From an endosymbiont of Galathealinum brachiosum (lineage in GTDB: Bacteria > Pseudomonadota > Gammaproteobacteria > SZUA-229): a stretch of 64,000 nucleotides of DNA. The stretch lies in assembly GCA_003349885.1 (NCBI GenBank), contig QFXC01000011.1, positions 1-64,000 on the forward strand. Direction: 5' to 3'. The stretch's first letter is position 1. Every line of letters begins with the position of its first letter. The translations under genes and the position numbers were made by a program. The notes beneath the pieces are model-generated. The model ran no database searches. It was not told the DNA's origin and worked only from the letters and a program-made list of their open reading frames with translations. Below, in pieces: positions 45,349 through 55,128 of this stretch.

Positions 45349-47124
45349 ATGAATACCGTAACACAAACCAAAAAATCACCTGATATTAGTATACAGTCCG
45401 GGCGTCCGTCTGGTGAAATAAAACTAAGTCCGGAGGCACAACAGGATGTACATCAGGCCTATCTTGTCACGATGCGCCAACGATTCAAGACAGAAATAAA
45501 CCGGCTTACCCGTGGCGACATGAATGATTTACTAGAAGCCGAATCTGCAGATGCCAGCAATCTCAGTTTTATCATGACCTATATCTATGGCTTGAACTGG
45601 TTACAACAGAATATACATAGCCTGTTTCAAGAGGAAGTACTCGCTGCATTTGCAAATGGTCCTCAGGCTTTTTTAATGCAACTTATTATTCAAAGCGACA
45701 ATACTGCGGAGTTTATTGACGCTTATATTAATTATTGGCAGCACTATCAGGGTGAACCGCAATTACAGCAACAACAAATTCTACAGTTGTTACAGGATTC
45801 GAACAGTCCGCAAGAACTAAGTAGCACAATTGAAGCCACCTGGAATAGTTTACATTTATTCAGTAAAAGCTTCGCCATAGGATATAAAGACATTGCCAGA
45901 CAGGAAAAAGACCGCTACGCAGGAATGCTGGCAGAAGAAGATAAAGAACGTTTAAAACTGGTAGATCAATTACCCGATGTACCCTCGTTAAATTTATTCA
46001 GCAAACTCGGTATCATTCCTGCAATGGGCTGTCCACAAACCTGTCGTCATTGCATGTTTATTTTTCGTCCATTAATGAAGAACACCGATGATCCAGAACT
46101 ATTATTTCAAATATTGAACAAGTTAACGACTTCTATACTGTTTACCGGCGGTGACCTGACAAAGCATCTGGAACATTTTTATAACGCTATCACCAATATG
46201 CAACATGTCACAACTTTTGCTATTTTGTTAAATGGTGACTTCGCGAATAGCCGTAAGGTTACCGAAGAAATTATTGGAAATATGGCTAAAGCGATTCGTC
46301 GTCGACCAATCACCTGGCCACGAGCTAAAGTAAATCTGCAAATCAGTTTCGATGAGTTTCATCAGGAAGTTATTGTTAATAAGCAAGGGCAGTTAAAAGA
46401 GCGCATTCCCGTTGTCAAAATAGCTAATATCGTTGAAGCAGCACCTAAATTTATCGATGAAATTCAACTTTGCTTATGCCATAAACAAAGTCATTTGAAT
46501 TTTTCCATGGATGTTTTCAAAAAAGGTGTATTTGCCCGACTTGCAAAAGAACTGGGCAGACGCGGGCATCAAATTCAGATTTTATCAACGGGACCGTCCG
46601 CACGACTAAAACGTAACCCTCATGCACCAGACATACCTGCACAGGTCATCAAAGACGCAACGTTTGTTTTAAGCAAATACCCGCAAGCACCTTTAATGTT
46701 AACCAGCTCGACAATAGATGCATATGGACGAGCTGAAATGATGGAGTTACATGAATCTGTAAATGAGCGAGACCTGTTGAAACAAATGCTTGATGGAAAA
46801 GGAACGAGTGGAGAGACATTTGATAAAGATTTGATGTTCTGGTTTAACGGCTGGGCGACTCTGTTCTCTGCTGTTCATATGTGTCTGGGTAATGTATTTG
46901 AGGATGGTATTGAAACCATTAGACAACGACAGGCTAAAGATCCATTAAGCAATGCAATGTTTCGTTTTGATATTCGTTTATTAGATTATTACCGCGAGCA
47001 TCATAATGATCTGGACAGTATTGTTGAGAAATCTACCGGACCTCATCATCTATTTCACTGCATAACTGAAGATGCTGCAATGCGGTTGCATATGACTAAA
47101 CGTCTAATCGAGTCAGATTTTTAA
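45349..47124 (+). CDS. Orphan radical SAM enzyme with a large N-terminal helical domain
   Basis: 591 residues. The first ~215 residues are helical and lack known motifs. The radical SAM cluster motif is GCPQTCRHCMF with cysteines 228, 232 and 235 (Cx3Cx2C). The SAM-contact FTGGD (~265) follows, and LQISFDEFHQE is a later barrel strand. Near the end, HMCLGNVFEDGIETI resembles the closing line of a SPASM domain, but the Cys set for extra clusters is missing. The product is therefore unpredictable. It stands alone: no peptide precursor, transporter or partner was found in the gaps either side. Confidence 0.8.
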   Translation: MNTVTQTKKSPDISIQSGRPSGEIKLSPEAQQDVHQAYLVTMRQRFKTEINRLTRGDMNDLLEAESADASNLSFIMTYIYGLNWLQQNIHSLFQEEVLAAFANGPQAFLMQLIIQSDNTAEFIDAYINYWQHYQGEPQLQQQQILQLLQDSNSPQELSSTIEATWNSLHLFSKSFAIGYKDIARQEKDRYAGMLAEEDKERLKLVDQLPDVPSLNLFSKLGIIPAMGCPQTCRHCMFIFRPLMKNTDDPELLFQILNKLTTSILFTGGDLTKHLEHFYNAITNMQHVTTFAILLNGDFANSRKVTEEIIGNMAKAIRRRPITWPRAKVNLQISFDEFHQEVIVNKQGQLKERIPVVKIANIVEAAPKFIDEIQLCLCHKQSHLNFSMDVFKKGVFARLAKELGRRGHQIQILSTGPSARLKRNPHAPDIPAQVIKDATFVLSKYPQAPLMLTSSTIDAYGRAEMMELHESVNERDLLKQMLDGKGTSGETFDKDLMFWFNGWATLFSAVHMCLGNVFEDGIETIRQRQAKDPLSNAMFRFDIRLLDYYREHHNDLDSIVEKSTGPHHLFHCITEDAAMRLHMTKRLIESDF

Positions 47125-47775
47125 CAGCCTATAATGATGACCACATTAGTGTATTACTAACAACAATGTAAGCGTATAAATATTTATTGTCTATTCGGCT
47201 TTTTTATTTTAATTTCACTAGTTTCAACATAATAAAGACTGTCACATAATTCTCTACCCCCTGCCCTGACCGGGCCTTCACGCACTTTTTATTTCAGTCA
47301 CCCCCTCTCTGCTTTATTACTCCTTTTGCTTCTGAACTTCTTATACAGGTAAACGACAGAGTCAGGTGTTAGCGACTCCATCGAAACCGGCTAATATACA
47401 TAATAGACCCGCCTTAAGAATCTTACATATAACATTCATTTTACAAAAGCGGATATTAATGAGCTATTTATAAATGGACATGATGTGTCCATACATAAGC
47501 CTTGATTAATCCACTTTATGTCCCGCATGCGGCCGGAAACAAAAACTAATTAATACCCTGTAGTTTTATAAAACATCCAATTTAACAGGTAGATTCATGT
47601 TTTTTGATACCTGTCATAAACAAAAACGACACCTTTAATTATCATTACTGTTTAAGCTCAATAGAAATGATAATAATCTAACTATATTTAAAATGACCTA
47701 TACTCAAGAAAAACATAAATTCATATTTCATTATCTATGTAAACACACACTATTTTCGGGATGTCCTTAAATTAG
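47125..47775. other. 651-base noncoding region
   Basis: No supported reading frame on either strand. An inverted repeat ATGGACA-TGATG-TGTCCAT lies at 47474-47492 and could be an operator for the kinase gene on the right. A C-rich stretch lies near 47260-47310. The region is long for this window and may hide a small RNA. Confidence 0.4.
47474..47492. promoter_or_regulatory. Inverted repeat upstream of the second hybrid kinase
   Basis: Seven-base arms ATGGACA / TGTCCAT with five bases between, about 285 bases before the kinase start. Binding protein unknown. Confidence 0.35.
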
Positions 47776-50082
47776 ATGACTGATTTCAATATCATCAATA
47801 AAATATCAATTAAAAACAAAACCTACCTACTGGTTTTACTGAGCGTCGTCGTTGCTCTGATTTTATTATTTGTATCTAATAATGGGCTTAAAGCTATTCT
47901 TATTGAACAGGAAAATCTAACATACTCAACAAGCATAGAACGATACACTAATAAACTAATACTTGAAGAGCAGCGATACCGGTTAAATACAAATGGCTCA
48001 ATATATGATTTCAAAGCAGCCAATAGAGCCTATGACAACGCCATATCCTATATGGACAAGTTACATCAAATACTCAGTGAAGTAGATAAGCTAAACAACA
48101 GCAGTCTTTTACTGGAAAATTCTAAAAGAACTCGCCAGTCAACAAATCAGTATAAAAACCTGTACTTGAGAGGCGTATCACTATTAACAGAATTAAAAAA
48201 ACAGGCCACCATTCTGGAAACTGAAGGCGAATACATTACTCTAATAATTCAGGAATATGTAGAATCAAAAAGAACTGAGATTAAACAGGATTTATCCAAG
48301 GAAACCATCGAAAAAATCAACAACGGGTCCAATATCTGGCAATACACCTACGTCACAAGACTGCATGAAAAAAAATATCGACTAAGCCCGGACAACGTCG
48401 TGCTTGATGCATTCAATAATGATTACCAGTTTATGATGGCAGAATGGAAGCGCCTTAAAAAAATGTCTAACCAGTCATTTGAAATCAATAAACTGAACGA
48501 CTTCAATGCATCTTCTAAAAAATACAAAAACGCCATGCGGTTATGGGTTGATTTCAATAAACAACTGGTTACAGAAGTCTTACCAAAAATGAAAGAACTG
48601 GGAAATAATGTTATTGCCAGCGCAATTCAATCTGCAAATCTATCTGTTAAGCACATGTCAGATAAGCGCAACAATATTGCTCTAACATTACTCACCGTCA
48701 GTATTTTTACCATTTTACTGGGAATACTAATTGGTTCAATGATTGCAAAATCAATTTCACAACCACTGGGCAAACTGAAAGAGCATGCCCTTGCCATTAG
48801 TGACGGTAAATATGAAACCAGAATAAAAGTCATCTCAAAAGATGAAATTGGGCAATTAGCAGATGCCTTCAACCATATGACTACAACCATTGCAAAAGAA
48901 ATGGCTAGAAGAGAACAGGCAGAAAAGGCACAAAGACGCTCTCAAAAAATGGATGCTGTCGGCCAGCTTACCGGCGGCATTGCACACGACTTTAATAATA
49001 TTCTTGGCATCATTCTGGGTAATCTTGAGTTACTTGAAATTTACGCGAACAACAATGAAGACATCATCACACGAGTACACATTATAGAAAAAGCCGGTTT
49101 ACGCGCCGCAGATCTCACTCGTCAATTACTCAGTTTTTCTCGTCGTGAAGCTAAACAGATATCAACCGTTAATATTAATCAGGCAATCAGTGAAATGACT
49201 GAAATAATTTCACGCTCACTCACGCCTGAAATTGAAGTTAAATATATATTAACAGAAGATCTGTGGCTAACCGAAATCGACAAAGGCGACTTTAGCGACA
49301 CTTTACTCAACTTATGCATTAATGCACGCGACAGCATAAAAGATCACGGTTACTTAACAGTTGAAACCGGTAACGTAACGATTGACACCCCCCCTGCTGA
49401 GACTGCCAACTTAAATACAGGTCAGTATATAAAGCTATCTATAAGTGACTCCGGAGAAGGTATTTCAGATGAATTTAAAGAACGCATTTATGAGCCTTTT
49501 TTTACAACCAAAGAACAGGGGAAAGGAACAGGACTGGGACTGTCCATGGTTTACGCATTTGTTAATCGATCCAACGGTTTTATAACTTGCGACTCTAAAA
49601 CAGGAGTAGGCACCACCTTCAACATTTACCTGCCCAAAGCAAATATAGAAGCACCATTAACAATGACACAAAATAAAAACCCGGTTGACCCTCTACCTGC
49701 TGGTAATGAAACTATTTTAATTGTAGACGATGAAGAGGCTTTAATAGAATTAGCTAAAGATATGCTTGAAAATAAGGGCTACCACATACTCACAGCCAGC
49801 GATGGAAAACAGGCATTAGAACAACTCGCTAAATCACCTGAAATTAAGCTACTGTTTAGCGATATTGTAATGCCCAACGGGATTAATGGTTACGAGTTAG
49901 CTGAGCAGGCCACCTTAAATCGAAACGACCTTAAAGTATTACTGACATCTGGTTTTTCCGAAAAGGATGAACCTCGGGATAACAAAATACGCTTCAATAA
50001 AAACCGCCTTAATAAACCCTACAGTCAGGCAGAACTTTTAACAAAAATTCGCTCCACATTAGATGAAACCGAAACACATTAA
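47776..50082 (+). CDS. Membrane hybrid histidine kinase with helical periplasmic sensor
   Basis: 768 residues. A first membrane helix (~16-33) leads to a large, charged, helical periplasmic region (~35-295) resembling the bundle sensors of chemoreceptors. A second membrane helix (~298-322) is followed by HAMP (~323-375), HisKA with GGIAHDFNN (His404), an ATPase with EPFFTTKEQGKGTGLGLS, and a receiver with Asp696 (SDIVMP). From HisKA to the end it is strongly similar to the permease-kinase at 23022-26840, including SQKMDAVGQLTGGIAHDFNN. The two are thus paralogues with swapped inputs. No response regulator with a DNA-binding domain is adjacent, so an unlinked output is likely. Ligand unknown. 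Confidence 0.88.
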   Translation: MTDFNIINKISIKNKTYLLVLLSVVVALILLFVSNNGLKAILIEQENLTYSTSIERYTNKLILEEQRYRLNTNGSIYDFKAANRAYDNAISYMDKLHQILSEVDKLNNSSLLLENSKRTRQSTNQYKNLYLRGVSLLTELKKQATILETEGEYITLIIQEYVESKRTEIKQDLSKETIEKINNGSNIWQYTYVTRLHEKKYRLSPDNVVLDAFNNDYQFMMAEWKRLKKMSNQSFEINKLNDFNASSKKYKNAMRLWVDFNKQLVTEVLPKMKELGNNVIASAIQSANLSVKHMSDKRNNIALTLLTVSIFTILLGILIGSMIAKSISQPLGKLKEHALAISDGKYETRIKVISKDEIGQLADAFNHMTTTIAKEMARREQAEKAQRRSQKMDAVGQLTGGIAHDFNNILGIILGNLELLEIYANNNEDIITRVHIIEKAGLRAADLTRQLLSFSRREAKQISTVNINQAISEMTEIISRSLTPEIEVKYILTEDLWLTEIDKGDFSDTLLNLCINARDSIKDHGYLTVETGNVTIDTPPAETANLNTGQYIKLSISDSGEGISDEFKERIYEPFFTTKEQGKGTGLGLSMVYAFVNRSNGFITCDSKTGVGTTFNIYLPKANIEAPLTMTQNKNPVDPLPAGNETILIVDDEEALIELAKDMLENKGYHILTASDGKQALEQLAKSPEIKLLFSDIVMPNGINGYELAEQATLNRNDLKVLLTSGFSEKDEPRDNKIRFNKNRLNKPYSQAELLTKIRSTLDETETH

Positions 50083-50258
50083 AGCCATCTGTTTTTAAGA
50101 AATATAAAAAATAGTTGCCGAGCCATAACTAAAATTTTACGAAAGAAATTCACTCTATAAGCCGAAGCCAGAATCACAGTAGGCGAAGCAATTAAATCAG
50201 GATCTGGTTCAATCCTTTTACAAAGTCATACATGCCTATGAGTATTTTAGATATAGCA

Positions 50259-53153
50259 TTATTCTTGCGAGTTACCTAATCGTTCTATCCCCGACATTAC
50301 AGGTGATAGCTCTGCTAAAGCAGCATCAAGTGATTTTTCTAGATTTTCAGTATCAGTATTACAACAAGCCTCTTCTAAGGCTTTAGCCGCTTCCTGTAGA
50401 GCCGATGCACCAACCGTACCTGCAAGCCCTTTAAGACTATGAGACAGACGCATTGTCGCATCCGGGTCGCTCTCATCCAATTGAGCTTTCCTGAACTTCA
50501 ATTCAAAATCATGATAATTATTATAGAAATTGATTAGTAGTTTACGGTAGATAGAAGCATCATCCATCGCATGACCAAGACCTATTTTAATATTTATACC
50601 CGCGAGCTCTGAAAATTTATTATTTATCGTAACAGGCTCTAACTTAGGGATTACCGCATCATCATGATTTACGGCCGGGAGTGATGTGGGTGAAATCCAT
50701 TTAGCCATTGTAATGAACATCTGATAAACATTGATAGGTTTACCAATAAAATCATTCATTCCAGATGCCAGCGTTTTTTCACGATCCCCTGTCATCACAT
50801 TAGCCGTCATCGCAATCACAGGTAATTTTTTTAATTCTTCCTTTTCTCGAATCCTTCGAGTCGTCTCATAACCATCCATAACTGGCATCTGACAATCCAT
50901 GAGAACGCCATCAAAGCTTTCTTTTTCAAGAACATCCAGTGCCTCTTGACCGTTACAGACTGCTTCAGCAGTGAGGCCATTTATTTGTAGAAGTTCAAGT
51001 GCTAAATCCTGATTAACCTCATTGTCATCGACTAATAGAATTTTACAACCCTTAAGGCTGATGATAGCTTTTTCAAATTCATCACTGTGTGAAATATCAG
51101 ATGAATGACGTGAAGATAATTTTCCCTGCTGTTTATTAAAATGCGCAGTAAAATGAAAGGTGCTGCCAATATCAGGCTGGCTCTCTACCCAGATTTTACC
51201 ATTCATCATTTCCACCAAATTTTTACTGATCGCGAGCCCAAGGCCAGTACCACCATATTGACGTGTAGTCGATGCATCAGCCTGTGTGAAAGATTGAAAA
51301 AGGTTGCGCTGTTGCTTCTCTGTCATCCCAATACCAGTATCGTGTACCCAAAAATGAATCAGTGCCTCTTCATGTTTATCATTTTCAACCTTGGCACCAA
51401 TCGTAATCGTCCCTGTTTCGTGACTAAATTTAATGGCATTATTACCAAGATTGAGTAGAATTTGTCCAAGTCTTAAAGGGTCACCTATGAGGGCAACCGG
51501 TGTATCTGGGGCGATATCATATTTAAGAGAAATTCCGTGTTCTTCACACTTGTGCCCTATTATATTGGTCATATTGTCGATCACATCTTCAAGACGAAAA
51601 TCAATCACTTCCATCTCTAATTTGCCTGACTCAATCTTGGAGAAATCAAGAATATCATTGAGAATATGCAGCAGGTTTTCAGAGGATGAATTAACTTTCT
51701 TAATATAATTTCTTTGTTTTGAATTCAAATCTGTTTGAAGAGCTAAATTAGACATGCCGATAATGGCATTCATTGGGGTGCGTATCTCATGACTCATATT
51801 GGCGAGAAAGACTCCTTTGGCAGTATTGGCTCTCTCAAGCTCATCTTGCGAACTATGTAAATGGTTTAACATAATTTGAAATGAGTTTGCCAATGTGCCG
51901 ATTTCATCACCACTATCAATAGATGGTACGTTTATTCTATCGCCAGCAGCTATCCTGTTAGCCGCTGTGGTGAGACTTTTAACTGGCCGTGTAATCATCC
52001 GGCTCACCATAAAACCAAATAATATGCATAATAACAGGGCGACGACCAACACTATCCATTCAACAGATATCACCATATTGACTTTGTCATACGAGGTTGT
52101 GGCCATCAATCCTACTGCCTCATGCATGTCCTGAAGCAAATGATTACTCATACTTGTCAGTTGATTTAATAATGTGAAGTATTCAAATGTATTAACTTCT
52201 ATGACTCTAATCTTTTCTGATATGGATCGTAAGATATGCCAGTCTTTTTCAATATGCGCCAATAACTTGTCGATATGAGGCGCCTTATTGCCGGGTATCT
52301 CAATTTTTTGAGTCATTGCAAAATCGGTGAAAGTAGCCCCACCATAACGCAGTGCTTTATGTGAAATTTCAAATAATTCAGCTGTTATGTCTGCATTTTG
52401 TGCATTGTCATCCTTTAGTAACGTATTCGCTAACATTGGGTCTTTTGTAATATTTGCCGAAACAGACAGAATCCCCATTAAATCATTTACGATAAAATCA
52501 CGTTTAGGGCTGTCAGGATGTTTATTATGACATTCCACACAAGTTGAATGTGCAATATCAGCTGTGGCGTATTGAAGTATTGCACCACCTTCAAACGGCG
52601 CTTTCTCAAAATAAAAAGTACCTGGATCTTTTTTTAGTGCATTCCAGGCGCGAATTTCAAAGTCGCTTACAATGCCTTTGTCGGGGTGTATATTCCATTT
52701 ACTTAATAACTGGTATGAATAGCCAGCGTCACTCTCAAGTAATGCAGATACTTCCTGAATAAATGTAACTGGTAAAGGAATCTGGTTTGTTTGTGAATGA
52801 TAATTGCTTGAAGCACTGATATTAAGCTCTGTACGTGCTATTTTTTTAACGATGTTGTTAGTGTAATATTCGCGATCGGCCATAATCTGTCTGGATGCAG
52901 CACTGGCCAGTTGCTTAGCCGCTGCTACAGCCTGGTGGTTCTCTAGCTCTTTTAAGACCTCCATCGTATATTTCTGGCTTAACATACGTTGTCGACCAGC
53001 AATATCGATGATTGTTGAATCTTTTGCCTGCTGTAGCAGACTGGTAACAGTATAAATAACAATCGATATTAGAATGACACAGAAAAAGAGAGTAATTGAA
53101 AGTAGCTTGTTGCTAACTGACAATTTTTTAAAATCAAACATTTTTTTAAACAC
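50259..53153 (-). CDS. BarA-type tripartite hybrid kinase with c-heme sensor domain
   Basis: 964 residues. Membrane helix (~19-40), then a PilJ/NarX-type segment [12 protein letters not shown] (~51-62). The periplasmic part has CVECH (Cys205, Cys208, His209), a covalent heme c motif within a Tll0287-like (DUF3365) region that ends [10 protein letters not shown] second membrane helix (~360-380) leads to HAMP, His[16 protein letters not shown] (His455), an ATPase ([22 protein letters not shown]), a receiver with Asp753 ([11 protein letters not shown]) and a C-terminal Hpt domain [13 protein letters not shown] (His905). A four-step phosphorelay in one chain. The heme suggests sensing of redox state, NO or oxygen; this is inferred. 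Confidence 0.9.
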   Translation of the reverse strand: MFKKMFDFKKLSVSNKLLSITLFFCVILISIVIYTVTSLLQQAKDSTIIDIAGRQRMLSQKYTMEVLKELENHQAVAAAKQLASAASRQIMADREYYTNNIVKKIARTELNISASSNYHSQTNQIPLPVTFIQEVSALLESDAGYSYQLLSKWNIHPDKGIVSDFEIRAWNALKKDPGTFYFEKAPFEGGAILQYATADIAHSTCVECHNKHPDSPKRDFIVNDLMGILSVSANITKDPMLANTLLKDDNAQNADITAELFEISHKALRYGGATFTDFAMTQKIEIPGNKAPHIDKLLAHIEKDWHILRSISEKIRVIEVNTFEYFTLLNQLTSMSNHLLQDMHEAVGLMATTSYDKVNMVISVEWIVLVVALLLCILFGFMVSRMITRPVKSLTTAANRIAAGDRINVPSIDSGDEIGTLANSFQIMLNHLHSSQDELERANTAKGVFLANMSHEIRTPMNAIIGMSNLALQTDLNSKQRNYIKKVNSSSENLLHILNDILDFSKIESGKLEMEVIDFRLEDVIDNMTNIIGHKCEEHGISLKYDIAPDTPVALIGDPLRLGQILLNLGNNAIKFSHETGTITIGAKVENDKHEEALIHFWVHDTGIGMTEKQQRNLFQSFTQADASTTRQYGGTGLGLAISKNLVEMMNGKIWVESQPDIGSTFHFTAHFNKQQGKLSSRHSSDISHSDEFEKAIISLKGCKILLVDDNEVNQDLALELLQINGLTAEAVCNGQEALDVLEKESFDGVLMDCQMPVMDGYETTRRIREKEELKKLPVIAMTANVMTGDREKTLASGMNDFIGKPINVYQMFITMAKWISPTSLPAVNHDDAVIPKLEPVTINNKFSELAGINIKIGLGHAMDDASIYRKLLINFYNNYHDFELKFRKAQLDESDPDATMRLSHSLKGLAGTVGASALQEAAKALEEACCNTDTENLEKSLDAALAELSPVMSGIERLGNSQE

Positions 53154-53614
53154 TTTCCCTTTTAGAAGAAGCCTGTATCCCAGAATCTTTTTCCAAACAT
53201 ATAACTATTTTTAGGCAATGACATCAATTATAGCAGAATGGAACAGGGGGGCATCAGGGCTCGAAAGTATGTTTAATATTAAAGAAGTATCGATAGTATC
53301 CAGAGTGTTACCTTACTTCAGCTATTGAATCGTCAGCTTCGAAATGAATCTCCTTATATTTCTATATTAGGGCTATGTGAGAATTCAAAATAAAAATTGA
53401 AATACCTGTTCTTCTATAGAACAAAAGTTGAATACCGTCTTTTGAAGTGCTACTTCAGTGAGCAGCAGCCTGTTAATAACTCGCCACCAAGCTACTGTTT
53501 CTGACCGTTAGCAAACTGATAAATTAAGAATACTATCTAAGCCCTAAAACTACTCAGTCGGCCTGATATGAACATAGAAATACGCCTTTAGAAAAGCTAA
53601 TAAAACTTAATAGG
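53154..53614. other. Noncoding region left of the tRNA-associated island
   Basis: 461 bases between the BarA-type kinase and the left direct repeat. The left part should contain the kinase promoter on the minus strand. No reading frame is supported; I saw no clear decayed gene. It differs from the chromosome on the far side of the island. Confidence 0.4.
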
Positions 53615-53690
53615 TTTATAACTAATTGAATACATAAATTAAGTTGTGGTCGAACCTGAAATTGAACCAGGGATACGCGAATTTTCAATC
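53615..53690 (-). repeat. Left direct repeat: decayed copy of tRNA-Phe 3' half plus downstream flank (att-like)
   Basis: Matches 56511-56588 in the same orientation, about 80% identity by eye with two short gaps. The match covers ~30 bases downstream of the tRNA (TTTATAACTAATTGAATA...) and the tRNA from CCA back to the anticodon loop. This is the arrangement left by integration of an element into the 3' end of a tRNA gene. Confidence 0.75.
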
Positions 53691-53705
53691 GCCCGCACTT
53701 ACCAG
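53647..53705 (-). pseudogene. tRNA-Phe fragment, non-functional
   Basis: The T-arm (CCTGG-TTCAATT-TCAGG) and anticodon loop TTGAAAA are recognisable. A three-base deletion has removed part of the acceptor 3' strand, the anticodon stem has mismatches, and the D-arm and 5' acceptor strand are missing. It has no promoter. Confidence 0.75.
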
Positions 53706-54280
53706 CCACCTTTTTAAAAATCCTATATAAACAAGCGCTTACGGCACTCGCAATTTGCTTAATAAACCTGAAAAGCCTATATCCATCTTATTTCGACACA
53801 TTTTTTAACACAAAATCTTTGTGCATTAATCAAGAGAAGCTAACCAAGCACATGCAACAAGCGAGGATATATAATCCCCGCGCAAATAACTAGAACACCC
53901 CATATAACAGGATACTTAACTATTTACATTATAAAAGGCGCACTTAAAGCGCATAAGACAGCCAAAATTAGTGAATTAATTCATACCCCAACAACTTTAG
54001 CTCATTTTAAAAAGCAGCCACTCCCGACCACCACCTCATAACAAGCACACATTATGTTGACTCGAAATGACTGCTGTTAGCCATAAGCGGAACTGCACTA
54101 ATAATGACCTGACTTCACCATACGACCCAAAGCTGACGCTCATCTTTTAGAAAAACTCATTTGTCGTAGTCCTTTACAGTAATCAACCTTCAATAATTAC
54201 AGATTGAGTAAATTTCTTTTAAAACAGTAGGCTACGAATTTGGCTTAAATATTGCACATTCGTTTGAAGGATTAATAAAA
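53706..54280. other. Noncoding left part of the island
   Basis: 575 bases without a supported gene. A stretch near 54060-54150 (CTGCTGTTAGCCATAAGCGG and AAGCTGACGCTCAT) has a repeat-like look that I could not assign. The promoter of the PEP-CTERM-type gene should lie near the right end. Confidence 0.4.
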
Positions 54281-54313
54281 ATGACTAAATGTGTAAAGGA
54301 AAATGACAAATGA
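54281..54313 (+). CDS. Ten-codon leader reading frame before the PEP-CTERM-type gene
   Basis: ATG 54281 with AAGGA ten bases before encodes MTKCVKENDK and stops at TGA 54311-54313. That stop overlaps the ATG of the next gene in ATGA form. It is too short to judge as a protein; it may couple or regulate translation of the downstream gene. Confidence 0.35.
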   Translation: MTKCVKENDK

Positions 54314-54978
54314 AATTCTTAAAAATAGTAATAACTATTATCGCTATAGCACTATCTACTAGTCCCAAAGCCGCGTTAATTAGCCAAGATTTAAATACGC
54401 TAGGTGATGGTCTCTTAACTTACGATGATGAAACCGGATTGCAGTGGCTAGATCTAAGTGAAACTTACATTAACGGGTATCATAATTCTTATTTTTCATA
54501 CGAAGAGATAGTAACTGGGTTTTCAACAGGAGGAGCCTTTGAAGGTTATAGATATGCTACCGTTGCTGAAACTCAAGATCTTTTGATTAAATTTGGTCTA
54601 CCACAAATTGATTATAGAAACGAAAGCCCTAATGAGGCTTACAGAAATGCTATCACGTATATGAGTGAAACTATGGGCGTAACAGATAATCAACCATATC
54701 TTAATGGAACTCAAGGCATAGCTGTTGATAGTGATGAGAACATTAGTATATTTGGTGGCACTAGTTCAGATTTAGAGCAATGTGCAGCTGATAACGCGAA
54801 TTGTACAGACTGGCAATATATTCTTGCAGATCAAGGCTCGCTGATTAATAATCCAACCCAAACATATGCAGTTGGGCACTTTCTTGTTGTCAGCGCAGTT
54901 CCTGTACCAGCTGCAATTTGGTTGTTCGGCTCTGGTCTTATTGGTTTAGTTGGATTTGCTAGACGTAAGAAGGCATAA
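54310..54978 (+). CDS. Secreted protein with VPxPA/PEP-CTERM sorting signal
   Basis: 222 residues. Signal peptide (FLKIVITIIAIALSTSPKA), then a beta-rich body with LTYDDETGLQWLDLSETYINGYHNS and GYRYATVAETQDLL, as in many PEP-CTERM proteins that begin with a short lectin-like region. The C-terminus is VPVPAAIWLFGSGLIGLVGFARRKKA: the VPxPA motif, a membrane segment and a basic end, which is the exosortase-recognised tail. No exosortase or EPS genes occur in this window, so processing depends on loci elsewhere. It lies inside the tRNA-Phe island and may have come with it. AAGGA stands before the ATG. Function unknown; probably surface or matrix. Confidence 0.82.
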   Translation: MKFLKIVITIIAIALSTSPKAALISQDLNTLGDGLLTYDDETGLQWLDLSETYINGYHNSYFSYEEIVTGFSTGGAFEGYRYATVAETQDLLIKFGLPQIDYRNESPNEAYRNAITYMSETMGVTDNQPYLNGTQGIAVDSDENISIFGGTSSDLEQCAADNANCTDWQYILADQGSLINNPTQTYAVGHFLVVSAVPVPAAIWLFGSGLIGLVGFARRKKA

Positions 54979-55000
54979 AATTTAAATCAAAACTGACATT

Positions 55001-55035
55001 AGAAAGCCTGCTAAATTTCAGCGGGCTTTTTTGTT
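55001..55035 (+). terminator. Rho-independent terminator of the PEP-CTERM-type gene
   Basis: AAAGCCTGCT / AGCGGGCTTT (one mismatch) around AAATTTC, followed by a run of T. Confidence 0.8.
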
Positions 55036-55101
55036 TTATGAAGCGCAGCTTTTAATGACTCTAAAAAAGATAAAATAATTCACTCAAGTTCTGCATTAGG
55101 G

Positions 55102-55128
55102 TGCGGATTCAACCGGTCAATGCAACAT
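55102..55128. repeat. IS30 terminal inverted repeat, left
   Basis: TGCGGATTCAACCGGTCAAT followed by GCAACAT; exact reverse complement of 56304-56330. Confidence 0.9.

Noticed and set aside
45349-47775. A peptide precursor for the radical SAM enzyme
   Set aside because: No short reading frame with a binding site and a Cys/Gly-rich core was seen in the gaps on either side.
54040-54150. Integron attC-like site or cassette in the island
   Set aside because: The needed paired R'/R'' core sites (RYYYAAC...GTTRRRY) were not found in correct order.
53154-54280. Decayed integrase gene in the island
   Set aside because: No segment of recognisable tyrosine or serine recombinase coding could be read in any frame by eye; a translated search would be needed to be certain.
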